DNA from: Bacteroidales bacterium
Lineage (GTDB): Bacteria; Bacteroidota; Bacteroidia; Bacteroidales; WCHB1-69
Length of the DNA: 6,414 nt
Assembly (NCBI GenBank): GCA_031272415.1
Contig: JAISTU010000155.1
Coordinates: 1 to 6,414, forward strand
Reading direction: 5' to 3'
The notes under the pieces were generated by a model. That model made no database searches, was not told the DNA's origin, and saw nothing but the letters and a program-made list of their open reading frames with translations. A program made the position numbers and the translations under genes. Shown here one piece after another: positions 1 to 5,108 of this stretch. Every line of letters starts with the position of its first letter. Within the stretch, counting starts at the first letter, position 1.

Positions 1-315
1 AATAAGACCGAAAAGCATTATCAGACAGTGTTTTACATTCTTTTTGCACTCATGGGGCAAAGGATTACAGTCGAGCCACATTATGCCGTAGGAAGACCTG
101 ATGCTGTTGTTGAATTTAAGGATAAAATATTCATTTTTGAGTTCAAAATGGACGGCAATGGTACTGCCGAAGATGCCTTAAAACAGATTGATATTAAAGA
201 TTATGCAGGGAAATTCTATCTTGCAGGCAAAAAAGTTTTCAAAATCGGAGTGGAAATGGATAATAAAATGAGAAATGTGAAAGATTGGGTGTATTCGCCG
301 AAAAAAGAAGAGTAG
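1..315 (+). CDS. AAA-ATPase-like / PD-(D/E)XK nuclease-like protein, C-terminal fragment
   Basis: The frame is open from the first base and ends at TAG 313-315, so only about the last 104 residues are present and the start lies outside the window. The fragment shows the core of a PD-(D/E)XK fold: GRPDAVVEF supplies the acidic residue, a hydrophobic strand follows, and IFEFK supplies the E-x-K. After it come ALKQID and KDYA, typical of the nuclease-like domain (DUF1703/PDDEXK_9) found at the C-terminus of Bacteroidetes AAA-ATPase_like proteins. The N-terminal half of the same family appears at the right edge of the window (6185 onward), so these are probably paralogues. The family is often multi-copy; its function is poorly defined, and nuclease activity is inferred from the fold only. 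Family assignment is fairly sure, function is not. Confidence 0.85.
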   Translation, partial: NKTEKHYQTVFYILFALMGQRITVEPHYAVGRPDAVVEFKDKIFIFEFKMDGNGTAEDALKQIDIKDYAGKFYLAGKKVFKIGVEMDNKMRNVKDWVYSPKKEE

Positions 316-624
316 ATTTTTTTTGCATTTTGGGATAAAAAAGTTCTAAAAATTGAAAAAAATCTACACTCTCCACTCTCCACTCTACACCCTAAAAAAA
401 ACGTCTCTTTTTTCTTACTTTTGGAAAATCGTCGCCATTTTGGGATGAAATTTTACAAAATCGCTCTCAAAAAAATTGCAAAATAAGACACTTTTGTTAA
501 AAACCCGCTAAAAAAAGCCTTGAAAATTAAAAAATAAATATTTGATAATCAAGTCAATTGTAAAAAAACACCAATTATTTTCACTTTTTTTTCAAATTTA
601 TGCCAAAAATCCCAAAAAAAATTG
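316..624. other. AT-rich intergenic region, no gene seen
   Basis: I see no convincing coding frame here on either strand. The region holds the 7-nt microsatellite at 364-391, many A and T runs, and two similar segments beginning CATTTTGGGAT (around 326 and 436). No strong GC hairpin followed by a T run is present, so no clear terminator for the upstream gene can be named. A reverse-strand frame at 581-784 crosses the promoter box and has low-complexity composition; I treat it as spurious. Confidence 0.6.
364..391. repeat. Short tandem repeat, four 7-nt units
   Basis: Four consecutive 7-base units, CTACACT, CTCCACT, CTCCACT and CTACACC, lie in the non-coding stretch after the nuclease-like gene. 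The strand is strongly pyrimidine-biased. No coding or regulatory role is visible; it is probably an intergenic microsatellite. Confidence 0.75.
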
Positions 625-632
625 TATCTTTG
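625..632 (+). promoter_or_regulatory. Bacteroidetes-type promoter -7 box
   Basis: TATCTTTG matches the TAnnTTTG -7 consensus of the Bacteroidetes primary sigma factor. It sits about 65 bases before the ATG at 698, leaving a leader of roughly 60 bases. No good TTG-type -33 element is visible at the usual distance, so strength is uncertain. No convincing further promoter is seen until after the terminator at 3077, so this box may drive everything from 698 to 3028. Confidence 0.65.
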
Positions 633-697
633 TAGTAGGGTATAAATGCATCCCAATTTTTTGAAATTTTTAACATTATAAAAAGAGAAATTATAAG

Positions 698-868
698 ATG
701 AAACAGGAAAAGATTGTCATCGCAGAAAACAAAAAACATGCATTGAAAAGGCTTACAAAAAGTACTCCAACGCACCACCGCCAAAACGGTAATAACCTAA
801 TATGGCTTGCTACTGCTATGCAATTGCCTGATTATCAAGCGCTTACCCCCCCCCCCCCAATGCACTGA
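698..868 (+). CDS. Small ORF interrupted at a C13 tract, unknown function
   Basis: As written, the ORF runs from ATG 698 to TGA 866-868 (56 residues) and starts MKQEKIVIAENKK. It is basic and hydrophilic at first, then NLIWLATAMQLPDYQALT. It reads into a run of 13 C (846-858) as PPPP and stops two codons later. With 12 C the frame would continue to TAA 948-950 (83 residues) and would repeat the peptide motif as QCTDYQAVT. With 14 C it would continue to TGA 1018-1020 (107 residues). A promoter box lies about 65 bases upstream. I recognise no family. It could be a phase-variable gene, a decayed gene, or an intact gene with a miscounted homopolymer. That it is a real gene is moderately likely at best. 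Confidence 0.4.
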   Translation: MKQEKIVIAENKKHALKRLTKSTPTHHRQNGNNLIWLATAMQLPDYQALTPPPPMH

Positions 869-883
869 TTATCAAGCAGTTAC
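821..883 (+). repeat. Imperfect tandem duplication (about 26 nt) around the C tract
   Basis: A 26-base segment starting CAATTGCCTGATTATCAAGC at 821 recurs at 858 as CAATGCACTGATTATCAAGC, with about 5 mismatches over the full unit. The shared core CTGATTATCAAGC is identical. The offset is 37 bases with 13 C and would be 36 (12 codons) with 12 C, when both copies encode a DYQA(L/V)T peptide in one frame. Confidence 0.7.
846..858 (+). repeat. Poly-C homopolymer tract (C13)
   Basis: Thirteen consecutive C lie inside the ORF that begins at 698, in otherwise AT-rich DNA. Mononucleotide G/C tracts of this length are classic slipped-strand mispairing sites. The three possible lengths modulo 3 give three different C-termini for the ORF. 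Tract length is also a common sequencing error site. Confidence 0.9.
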
Positions 884-972
884 GTGCATTTTGGATACTT
901 TTAATCTCTCATTTATGCGGGAAAATAAGGCTTTTATCGCTTGCAACTAATATTGTAATCAAAACATTTATA

Positions 973-1016
973 TATAATTTAAGTAATATTTTTTTTAATT
1001 TAAACAGTAAAATAAG
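973..1016 (+). promoter_or_regulatory. AT-rich leader before ORF 1017, copy A of a duplicated leader
   Basis: TATAATTTAAGTAA (973-986) is followed by a run of 8 T ending at 996, then AATTTAAA. The ATG begins 21 bases after the last T. The same order recurs before the ATG at 1219: TATAATTCAAGTAA at 1166-1179, 9 T ending at 1198, ATG 21 bases later. Conserved order and exact spacing suggest a shared translation-start leader or an ancestral gene duplication. Confidence 0.5.
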
Positions 1017-1170
1017 ATGAAAATTTTAAACAGAAAAAGGACGCAAATGCGTCAAAGGAATTTTAGGATTTGGGATAGCAAAAACGCCTCTCCTGATGTT
1101 GTTAGCAATTGGATTTGTATCCACAGGCTACAAAATAATAATGCAACTTAATAAATTATACATAATATAA
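1017..1170 (+). pseudogene. Small hydrophobic-peptide ORF, apparently frameshifted at an A5 run
   Basis: ATG 1017 reads MKILNRKR and then continues in a non-membrane-like frame to TAA 1149-1151 (44 residues). In the next frame, open from 1030 to TAA 1168-1170, the DNA encodes ILGFGIAKTPLLMLLAIGF followed by VSTGYK, a convincing membrane or export segment that lacks an early start codon of its own. Removing one A from the A5 run at 1034-1038 joins the two into a 50-residue basic-plus-hydrophobic peptide. The start is supported by the leader shared with the gene at 1219. I recognise no family. Alternatives are a true pseudogene, a sequencing error, or slippage-controlled expression. Confidence 0.4.
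1040..1053. repeat. 14-nt palindrome
   Basis: GACGCA (1040-1045) and TGCGTC (1048-1053) form a perfect 6-bp inverted repeat around AA, just after the A5 run in the small hydrophobic ORF. It could be a protein-binding site or a small hairpin; chance is also possible. Confidence 0.4.
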
Positions 1171-1218
1171 TTCAAGTAAATTAACTAAATTTTTTTTTAA
1201 ATTAAATAACTTTTTCAA

Positions 1219-1698
1219 ATGAAATCAAACAGGTTAATAAGTATGGTTGCGATTGCCCTTATGTTGGCAATCAGCACGGGTGCGTATGCACAAAATGATG
1301 CCCAAAAGGGGCAAACGAAGCCCAATTTACCGAAAGCATTTGCCAAATTTGTTGATGAATATCAAGACGAAAACGGCACGGAGTTTTTGGTAACGGATGT
1401 TGACATTCAGACGGTCGTTAAGGCGGTAGTTTATGCTTTTTCTAAAGCAGAAATCACGCATATTTGGACTGATGTTCAGGCAAATAAGACCGTTGTATAT
1501 GGCGAAGTTCCGAGAACAGCGTGGGCTGGTGGCTCAAAAATTAAAGTTACCATTCTCAAAAACGATGCCTCCAAAACGTGGGCTGGCTTTTACTATCGCA
1601 CAGAAGCGATGGGATTTGCTACCGCTCACGCTAAAATGGGAGGCATCTTTAATGACTTTAATGAGCAAGTGAACGCTTTTCTGGCTAAATCTAATTAA
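1219..1698 (+). CDS. Secreted protein of unknown function
   Basis: 159 residues. The N-terminus MKSNRLISMVAIALMLAIST with GAYA before QN is a textbook Sec signal peptide, predicted to be cut after residue 24, so the mature protein of about 135 residues is periplasmic or secreted. The mature part opens with a Gln/Lys-rich stretch, then a mixed alpha/beta composition with two Trp-Ala-Gly motifs (TAWAGG near residue 100 and TWAGFYY near 121) and a helical C-terminus (GIFNDFNEQVNAFL). No Cys and no known catalytic motif is seen, and I do not recognise a family. The start at 1219 is fixed by the signal peptide; the leader is AT-rich with no Shine-Dalgarno. The next gene starts 30 bases after the stop, which points to co-transcription with an outer-membrane-like protein. 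Confidence 0.88.
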   Translation: MKSNRLISMVAIALMLAISTGAYAQNDAQKGQTKPNLPKAFAKFVDEYQDENGTEFLVTDVDIQTVVKAVVYAFSKAEITHIWTDVQANKTVVYGEVPRTAWAGGSKIKVTILKNDASKTWAGFYYRTEAMGFATAHAKMGGIFNDFNEQVNAFLAKSN

Positions 1699-1714
1699 AA
1701 AACTTTTTAAAATT

Positions 1715-1719
1715 GGAGG
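1715..1719 (+). promoter_or_regulatory. Shine-Dalgarno-like GGAGG before 1729
   Basis: GGAGG lies 9 bases before the ATG at 1729. This is an ideal Shine-Dalgarno, unlike the other starts here, which have AT-rich leaders. Bacteroidetes generally rely little on Shine-Dalgarno pairing, so it is notable, but its effect is unknown. Confidence 0.5.
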
Positions 1720-1728
1720 ATTTATAAG

Positions 1729-2634
1729 ATGAGTAGCAAGAAAGCAAAAACATTAACATTGGTGGCGATATTCCTTTTGGGAGTATCGCACGCCGGTGTT
1801 GCACAAGACATTATTACCCTTCGTAACGGAGAAGAGGTAAAGGCAAAAGTTACAGAAGTTTCAACGACCGAAATTAAGTACAAATCGTGGACAAATTTAA
1901 ACGGACCCATTAGAACGGTGCCCAAAACCGATGTGTTTATGATTAAATACGAAAACGGTGAAAAGGAACTTTTTGAACAAAAAACAACAAAAACGGAGAC
2001 CCCAAAAGCAGAACCTGAAACAGAGCCTGCAAAAGTGGTCGAAACACCCACAACAACTACCAATGAGGTAAGGTTCACATCAGCCTCATCAGGCAAACAA
2101 AAACGTCAGAAATGGGAGCAAAAAGCCAATTTTGGTATTTATGCCAATCCTGTCGGTTTTTTGGTATGCGGACCTATCTTTGGGGGCGAACTCACCCTTG
2201 TAAAGCATCTCATTATTGATGCTCACATTCGTGTCCCGCGTGCGGGCTTGCTGACAGGTTTCTTTTGGGCAGGTGCTTTCGGCACAAGCAATCTACACGG
2301 CATCGGAGTAGGGGCTGACGTAAAGTATATTACTCACGGACGAAAAGGTGGCTTTTATGTAGGACCCGCTTTTGAATGGTGGAAAACAAGTTACAATGTT
2401 GAACATGGCTGGTGGGAAGGCACAGGCGTTATAGCCGCTGTGGATTTGGGCTATAAATTTATGTTCAAATCGGGCTTATATCTGCGTCTGGGAGGCTATC
2501 TCGGCGGAAGTGTTACCACAAGCAGTTATTGGGAAGAATTTTATTATGGCACTCCGGATATAAGAGTTGATTACAACAAAGGAGAAGGTGCCTTTTTCTT
2601 TGCTGCCGATGTCGCTATAGGGTTTGTGTTTTAA
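1729..2634 (+). CDS. Probable outer-membrane beta-barrel protein with N-terminal periplasmic domain
   Basis: 301 residues. A signal peptide (residues 1-25, cut GVA before QD) is followed by a compact beta domain (about 27-82) with the pattern ITLRNGEEVKAKVTEVSTT and a later IKY-NGE motif, seen in many Bacteroidetes exported proteins. A Lys/Thr/Pro/Glu-rich linker (about 83-115) leads to a C-terminal region (about 130-301) of alternating Gly- and aromatic-rich strands such as GGFYVGPAFEWW and GLYLRLGGYLGG. The protein ends in GFVF with a terminal Phe, as outer-membrane barrels often do for BAM recognition. Barrel topology and location are inferred; no substrate can be named. It lies 30 bases after a secreted-protein gene and 49 before a lipoprotein gene, a likely operon acting at the envelope. 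Confidence 0.87.
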   Translation: MSSKKAKTLTLVAIFLLGVSHAGVAQDIITLRNGEEVKAKVTEVSTTEIKYKSWTNLNGPIRTVPKTDVFMIKYENGEKELFEQKTTKTETPKAEPETEPAKVVETPTTTTNEVRFTSASSGKQKRQKWEQKANFGIYANPVGFLVCGPIFGGELTLVKHLIIDAHIRVPRAGLLTGFFWAGAFGTSNLHGIGVGADVKYITHGRKGGFYVGPAFEWWKTSYNVEHGWWEGTGVIAAVDLGYKFMFKSGLYLRLGGYLGGSVTTSSYWEEFYYGTPDIRVDYNKGEGAFFFAADVAIGFVF

Positions 2635-2635
2635 G

Positions 2636-2664
2636 AATTGAGAATGCAGAATGCAGAATTAAGA
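2636..2664. repeat. GAATT/GAATGCA-type intergenic repeat
   Basis: Just after the stop of the barrel gene the DNA reads as short tandem copies of AGAATTG, AGAATGC, AGAATGC and AGAATTA. The same repeat type is found after the gene ending at 6032 (6037-6061) and, in coding form, inside the T9SS domain near 4826. It appears to be a dispersed intergenic repeat. Confidence 0.65.
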
Positions 2665-2683
2665 ATAAAAAAAAATATTCAAA

Positions 2684-3028
2684 ATGAAAACACAAGTAGT
2701 AAAAAAATCATTATTAGTCTTATCGGTTGTTTTAGCAATCATTTGTGTAAGTTCTTTAATCTCTTGTAACACAAGCAGTTTAAAAGGAACAGAATGGGAA
2801 AGCAGAGATGGTTCTGGTGTAATGACACTTATTTTTTCTACAAAAAGTACCGGCACTTGGATATATAAAAGGGATAATTTCGAGTATGACAGTGGCAGTT
2901 TGACTTATACTTATGATAAGCCGACTATTATTGTTGTAGTGGACGGAGAGGTTATTACAGGGACAGTTAGCAAAAACACAATGGTACTTAGCGATGGAAA
3001 TGATACTATAATTTTCACCAAAAAGTAA
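2684..3028 (+). CDS. Small lipoprotein, lipocalin-like beta composition
   Basis: 114 residues. A lysine-containing N-terminus and long hydrophobic segment end in the lipobox LISC, with Cys28 as the predicted lipidated residue, so it should be anchored to the envelope. The mature part of about 87 residues begins LKGTEWES and then alternates short beta strands (MTLIFSTKSTGTW, SLTYTYD, TIIVVVDGEVITGTV, NTMVLSDGNDTIIFTKK). This is the pattern of small lipocalin-like or META-like domains, where an initial Gly-x-W opens a small barrel. That fold assignment is inference. It is the last gene before the strong terminator at 3035-3077, so it likely closes the operon that includes the secreted protein at 1219 and the barrel at 1729. 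The upstream 49 bases hold an intergenic repeat rather than a promoter. Confidence 0.85.
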   Translation: MKTQVVKKSLLVLSVVLAIICVSSLISCNTSSLKGTEWESRDGSGVMTLIFSTKSTGTWIYKRDNFEYDSGSLTYTYDKPTIIVVVDGEVITGTVSKNTMVLSDGNDTIIFTKK

Positions 3029-3034
3029 CACAAT

Positions 3035-3077
3035 GCGACTCTCACAAGGTATTTTAACTTTGTGAGAGTCGCTTTTT
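3035..3077 (+). terminator. Strong intrinsic terminator after the lipoprotein gene
   Basis: GCGACTCTCACAA (3035-3047) and TTGTGAGAGTCGC (3060-3072) form a perfect 13-bp stem with a 12-base loop, followed at once by five T. It begins 6 bases after the stop codon at 3028. Confidence 0.95.
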
Positions 3078-3112
3078 ATTGTAAGAAATTTAATTAAAAA
3101 AATAATCATAAC

Positions 3113-3301
3113 ATGGCAAATCAAATTTTGACAAACAGTAGTAGCCCACAACAACAGATGGGCAACAGTAGTCCGGAGCGGAAACCGGCACAAACAAACG
3201 GGTTAGACTTGCAAAACCAGACGAACAGAACACAACCCTTTAACGTCCGAAAAGGAGCGGACACTATTTACGCTTTTGCGTGCCACAACAAACCAATAGG
3301 C
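3113..3301 (+). promoter_or_regulatory. Hairpin-rich leader before the LRR gene
   Basis: This 189-base stretch is richer in G and C than the other intergenic DNA and has several small inverted repeats: GCCCA 3144-3148 with TGGGC 3159-3163; TCCG 3172-3175 with CGGA 3179-3182; GTCCG 3245-3249 with CGGAC 3258-3262; ACGC 3270-3273 with GCGT 3278-3281. The motif GTCCG plus GAGCGGA occurs twice (3171 and 3245). It is open in the frame of the LRR gene from ATG 3113, but the signal peptide begins only at 3302, so I read it as an untranslated, possibly structured, leader. Translation from 3113 would bury the signal peptide behind 63 polar residues. No TAnnTTTG box lies just before it, except one inside the terminator loop (3055-3062). 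Confidence 0.45.
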
Positions 3302-3856
3302 ATGCGAAACCTAAAAACACTAATCATTGCTTTGGCAATGTTGGCAATAGGCAATGCTTTTGCTCAAAATGTGGGTGAAACTTTTGTCTCCAACGGCATT
3401 ACCTACAAAATCACTTCCCTCTCGCCCAATGAGGTGAAGATTGGCGATGATAATAATGTTGCTGTCAGCAATCCAACAGGCAGTTATGTTCTGCCAAATT
3501 CCGTACAGGGCGGGACGGGTAACCTCACCTACTCGGTTACAGCAATAGGGGATGGCGCTTTTGGGGCTTGCAGTAACTTAACAGCAGTAACTATTCCTAA
3601 TACAGTAACGATAATAGGGAATTTTGCTTTTTTCGGCACCGGCTTAACATCAATAACATTTCCGGAATCAGTTACAACTATAAGGTGGGGGGCATTTTAC
3701 CATTGTTTAAGTTTAACATCAGTAACTATTCCAACTTCTGTTACAACTATGGGCGCTGGTACATTTGCTGAATGCTTTGCATTAACAGAGTTGAATTACA
3801 ATGCGGTTAATTGCAGTGGTCCGGATTTGGTACATCAGCAGCATCACCAGGAGTAA
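3302..3856 (+). CDS. BspA-type LRR surface protein, N-terminal part (gene split by a frameshift)
   Basis: Chosen start ATG 3302: MRNLKTLIIALAMLAIGNAF followed by A and QN is a clear signal peptide, cut after residue 21. An in-frame ATG at 3113 would add 63 polar residues in front and is unlikely. After a short beta domain (GETFVSNGITYKITSLS) come BspA-type leucine-rich repeats (LRR_5) of 23 residues with the pattern LTSVTIPxSVTxIGxxAF. This frame stays sensible to about NAVNCSGPD near 3826 and then runs out to TGA 3854-3856 as an unrelated tail (LVHQQHHQE). Adding one T to the TTT at 3826-3828 gives DFGTSAASP and joins it to the downstream frame, making one 572-residue protein. Proteins of this type are surface-displayed or secreted and can act in adhesion. 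The split may be a real mutation or a sequencing error. Confidence 0.85.
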   Translation: MRNLKTLIIALAMLAIGNAFAQNVGETFVSNGITYKITSLSPNEVKIGDDNNVAVSNPTGSYVLPNSVQGGTGNLTYSVTAIGDGAFGACSNLTAVTIPNTVTIIGNFAFFGTGLTSITFPESVTTIRWGAFYHCLSLTSVTIPTSVTTMGAGTFAECFALTELNYNAVNCSGPDLVHQQHHQE

Positions 3857-4380
3857 CTGATTGGCTTGCTGGGGACACCGCATTAACAACTGTAACCATT
3901 GGCAATGAGGTAGAAGTTATTCCTGCGAGTTTGTTTGATGGTTGTAGCAGCATAACGGGAGCATTGACTATTCCCGCTTCGGTTATAACAATAGGAGATA
4001 CTGCATTTAGGAATTGTAGCGGATTAACATCGGTAACAATTGGCGATGGCTGTACGTATATTGGAAAGTTTGCTTTTTGTTATTGTACAGGTTTAACATC
4101 GCTAACTATTGGAAACGCGGTTACGTACATAGACAGGTTTGCTTTTAATGGCTGCACAGGTTTAACGGGAGCATTGACCATTCCTAATTCGGTTACGGAT
4201 TTACAATGGGGTGCTTTTCATTATTGTAGTGGCTTAACATCCGTAACTATTCCGAACTCGGTTATCCATATAGGTGCAGGTGTATTTGCTAATTGTACAA
4301 ATTTAGCGTCAGTAGTTATTGGTAATTCAGTTGACACTTTGGGGACTCAAACATTTGCCAACGACGTTAACTTATCCAAG
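3644..4380 (+). repeat. 69-nt coding repeats of the LRR domain
   Basis: TTAACATC-like starts recur every 69 bases (23 codons): 3644 to 3713, and 4024 to 4093 to 4162; then a 72-base step to 4234, and 69 again to 4303. The 72-base unit has the extra codon seen in the TGALTIP variants. Near-identical nucleotide copies could support recombination and changes in repeat number. Confidence 0.85.
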
Positions 4381-5019
4381 ATAACATCTCTGAACACAAC
4401 ACCGCCTTCGTATATGGGCAATAATGTTTTTGAAAATGTGCCAACGGGTATTCCTGTACATGTGCTTTGCGGTTCGATAGCAGACTATCAGGCGGCTGCA
4501 CAATGGAGCGATTTCACTAATTATGTTGGGATACCTTTTGTGGTTAGCGTTTCAAGCAACAGCAACACAATGGGAACGGCAACGGTAACTCAAACGCCAA
4601 GTTGTGCCAACAACAATCAGGCTATCATTCAAGCCACCGCCAACAGCGGTTATCATTTTGTGAACTGGAGTGACAATTCTACTTACAATCCTTACACCTT
4701 TACATTGACGGAAGATGTTGCTTTGACGGCTATATTTGCGGCGGATGACGTTACTGGTATAACGGATGTGGATAACTCTAACGACATCAATATTTATCCA
4801 AATCCTGTTACTTCTGAATTAATAATTGAAAATGCAGAATTGAAAATTGGTGATAAAATTGAAATTTTCAATGTTTTAGGGCAAATACAACAATCAGTAA
4901 TTGTTAATCAACAATCTACCATTCAAAAAATGGATGTTTCTACGCTTGCTAATGGTGTTTATTTTATAAAAGTTTTGACCGATAAAGGCATTGCAACAAA
5001 GAAAATTATTGTAGAATAA
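3811..5019 (+). CDS. BspA-type LRR surface protein, C-terminal part with T9SS sorting domain
   Basis: This is the continuation of the LRR protein begun at 3302. The frame is open from a TTG at 3811, but meaningful coding resumes at about 3829 after the one-base lesion, and there is no good independent start. It carries about seven more LRR_5 units, then a capping segment with the typical NTTPPSYMGNNVF and YQAAAQWSDF motifs. Next is a divergent InlB B-repeat-like beta domain (about 4540-4740; GYHFVNWSD and ALTAIFA). Last is a 77-residue type A T9SS C-terminal sorting domain (4786-5016) opening INIYPNP, with the conserved IFNVLGQ and ANGVYFIKV, ending KKIIVE. The sorting domain predicts export through the T9SS and surface attachment or release, so the host must encode a T9SS elsewhere. 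A terminator follows at 5042-5068. Domain calls are confident; the binding partner is unknown. Confidence 0.88.
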   Translation: MQWSGFGTSAASPGVTDWLAGDTALTTVTIGNEVEVIPASLFDGCSSITGALTIPASVITIGDTAFRNCSGLTSVTIGDGCTYIGKFAFCYCTGLTSLTIGNAVTYIDRFAFNGCTGLTGALTIPNSVTDLQWGAFHYCSGLTSVTIPNSVIHIGAGVFANCTNLASVVIGNSVDTLGTQTFANDVNLSKITSLNTTPPSYMGNNVFENVPTGIPVHVLCGSIADYQAAAQWSDFTNYVGIPFVVSVSSNSNTMGTATVTQTPSCANNNQAIIQATANSGYHFVNWSDNSTYNPYTFTLTEDVALTAIFAADDVTGITDVDNSNDINIYPNPVTSELIIENAELKIGDKIEIFNVLGQIQQSVIVNQQSTIQKMDVSTLANGVYFIKVLTDKGIATKKIIVE

Positions 5020-5041
5020 ACAATAGGAAAAATAAGTTTAT

Positions 5042-5068
5042 AAGGCGAGGCTTGTACTCGCCTTTTTT
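5042..5068 (+). terminator. Intrinsic terminator after the LRR gene
   Basis: AAGGCGAG (5042-5049) pairs with CTCGCCTT (5057-5064) around a 7-base loop, and six T run from 5063 to 5068. It ends the LRR transcript. The in-frame ATG at 5052 of the next ORF lies inside this hairpin, which argues for the later start at 5109. Confidence 0.93.
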
Positions 5069-5108
5069 GAAATTTATTTATTTTATCAAACTGAAAAATC
5101 GTAAAAAG

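Noticed and set aside
364..391. CRISPR-like array from the 7-nt repeats
   Set aside because: Units are far too short, have no spacers and no cas genes are nearby; it is a simple microsatellite.
581..784. Reverse-strand ORF of 67 codons
   Set aside because: It crosses the TATCTTTG promoter box, has low-complexity Phe/Ile/Lys-rich sequence and no recognisable domain.
1017..1020. ATGA stop/start overlap between the 14 C version of the first small ORF and the ORF at 1017
   Set aside because: It would imply translational coupling, but the last codons of that frame are AT-rich leader-like DNA shared with the leader of 1219, so the overlap is probably chance.
1433..1672. Second + frame ORF of 79 codons inside the secreted-protein gene
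   Set aside because: Fully nested in a well-supported gene and without its own signal or domain.
1722..2096. Reverse-strand ORF of 124 codons
   Set aside because: It is the antisense shadow of the barrel-protein gene, which has a clear signal peptide and C-terminal Phe on the + strand.
3055..3062. TAACTTTG promoter-like box
   Set aside because: It lies in the loop and right arm of the terminator and has no -33 partner; a chance match is more likely.
2780..3193. Reverse-strand ORF of 137 codons
   Set aside because: It overlaps the lipoprotein gene and runs through the strong terminator hairpin, and has no coherent domain.
5052..5108. Earlier in-frame ATG for the glycoside-hydrolase-like gene
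   Set aside because: It lies inside the upstream terminator and would place 19 residues before a clear lipoprotein signal that begins at 5109.
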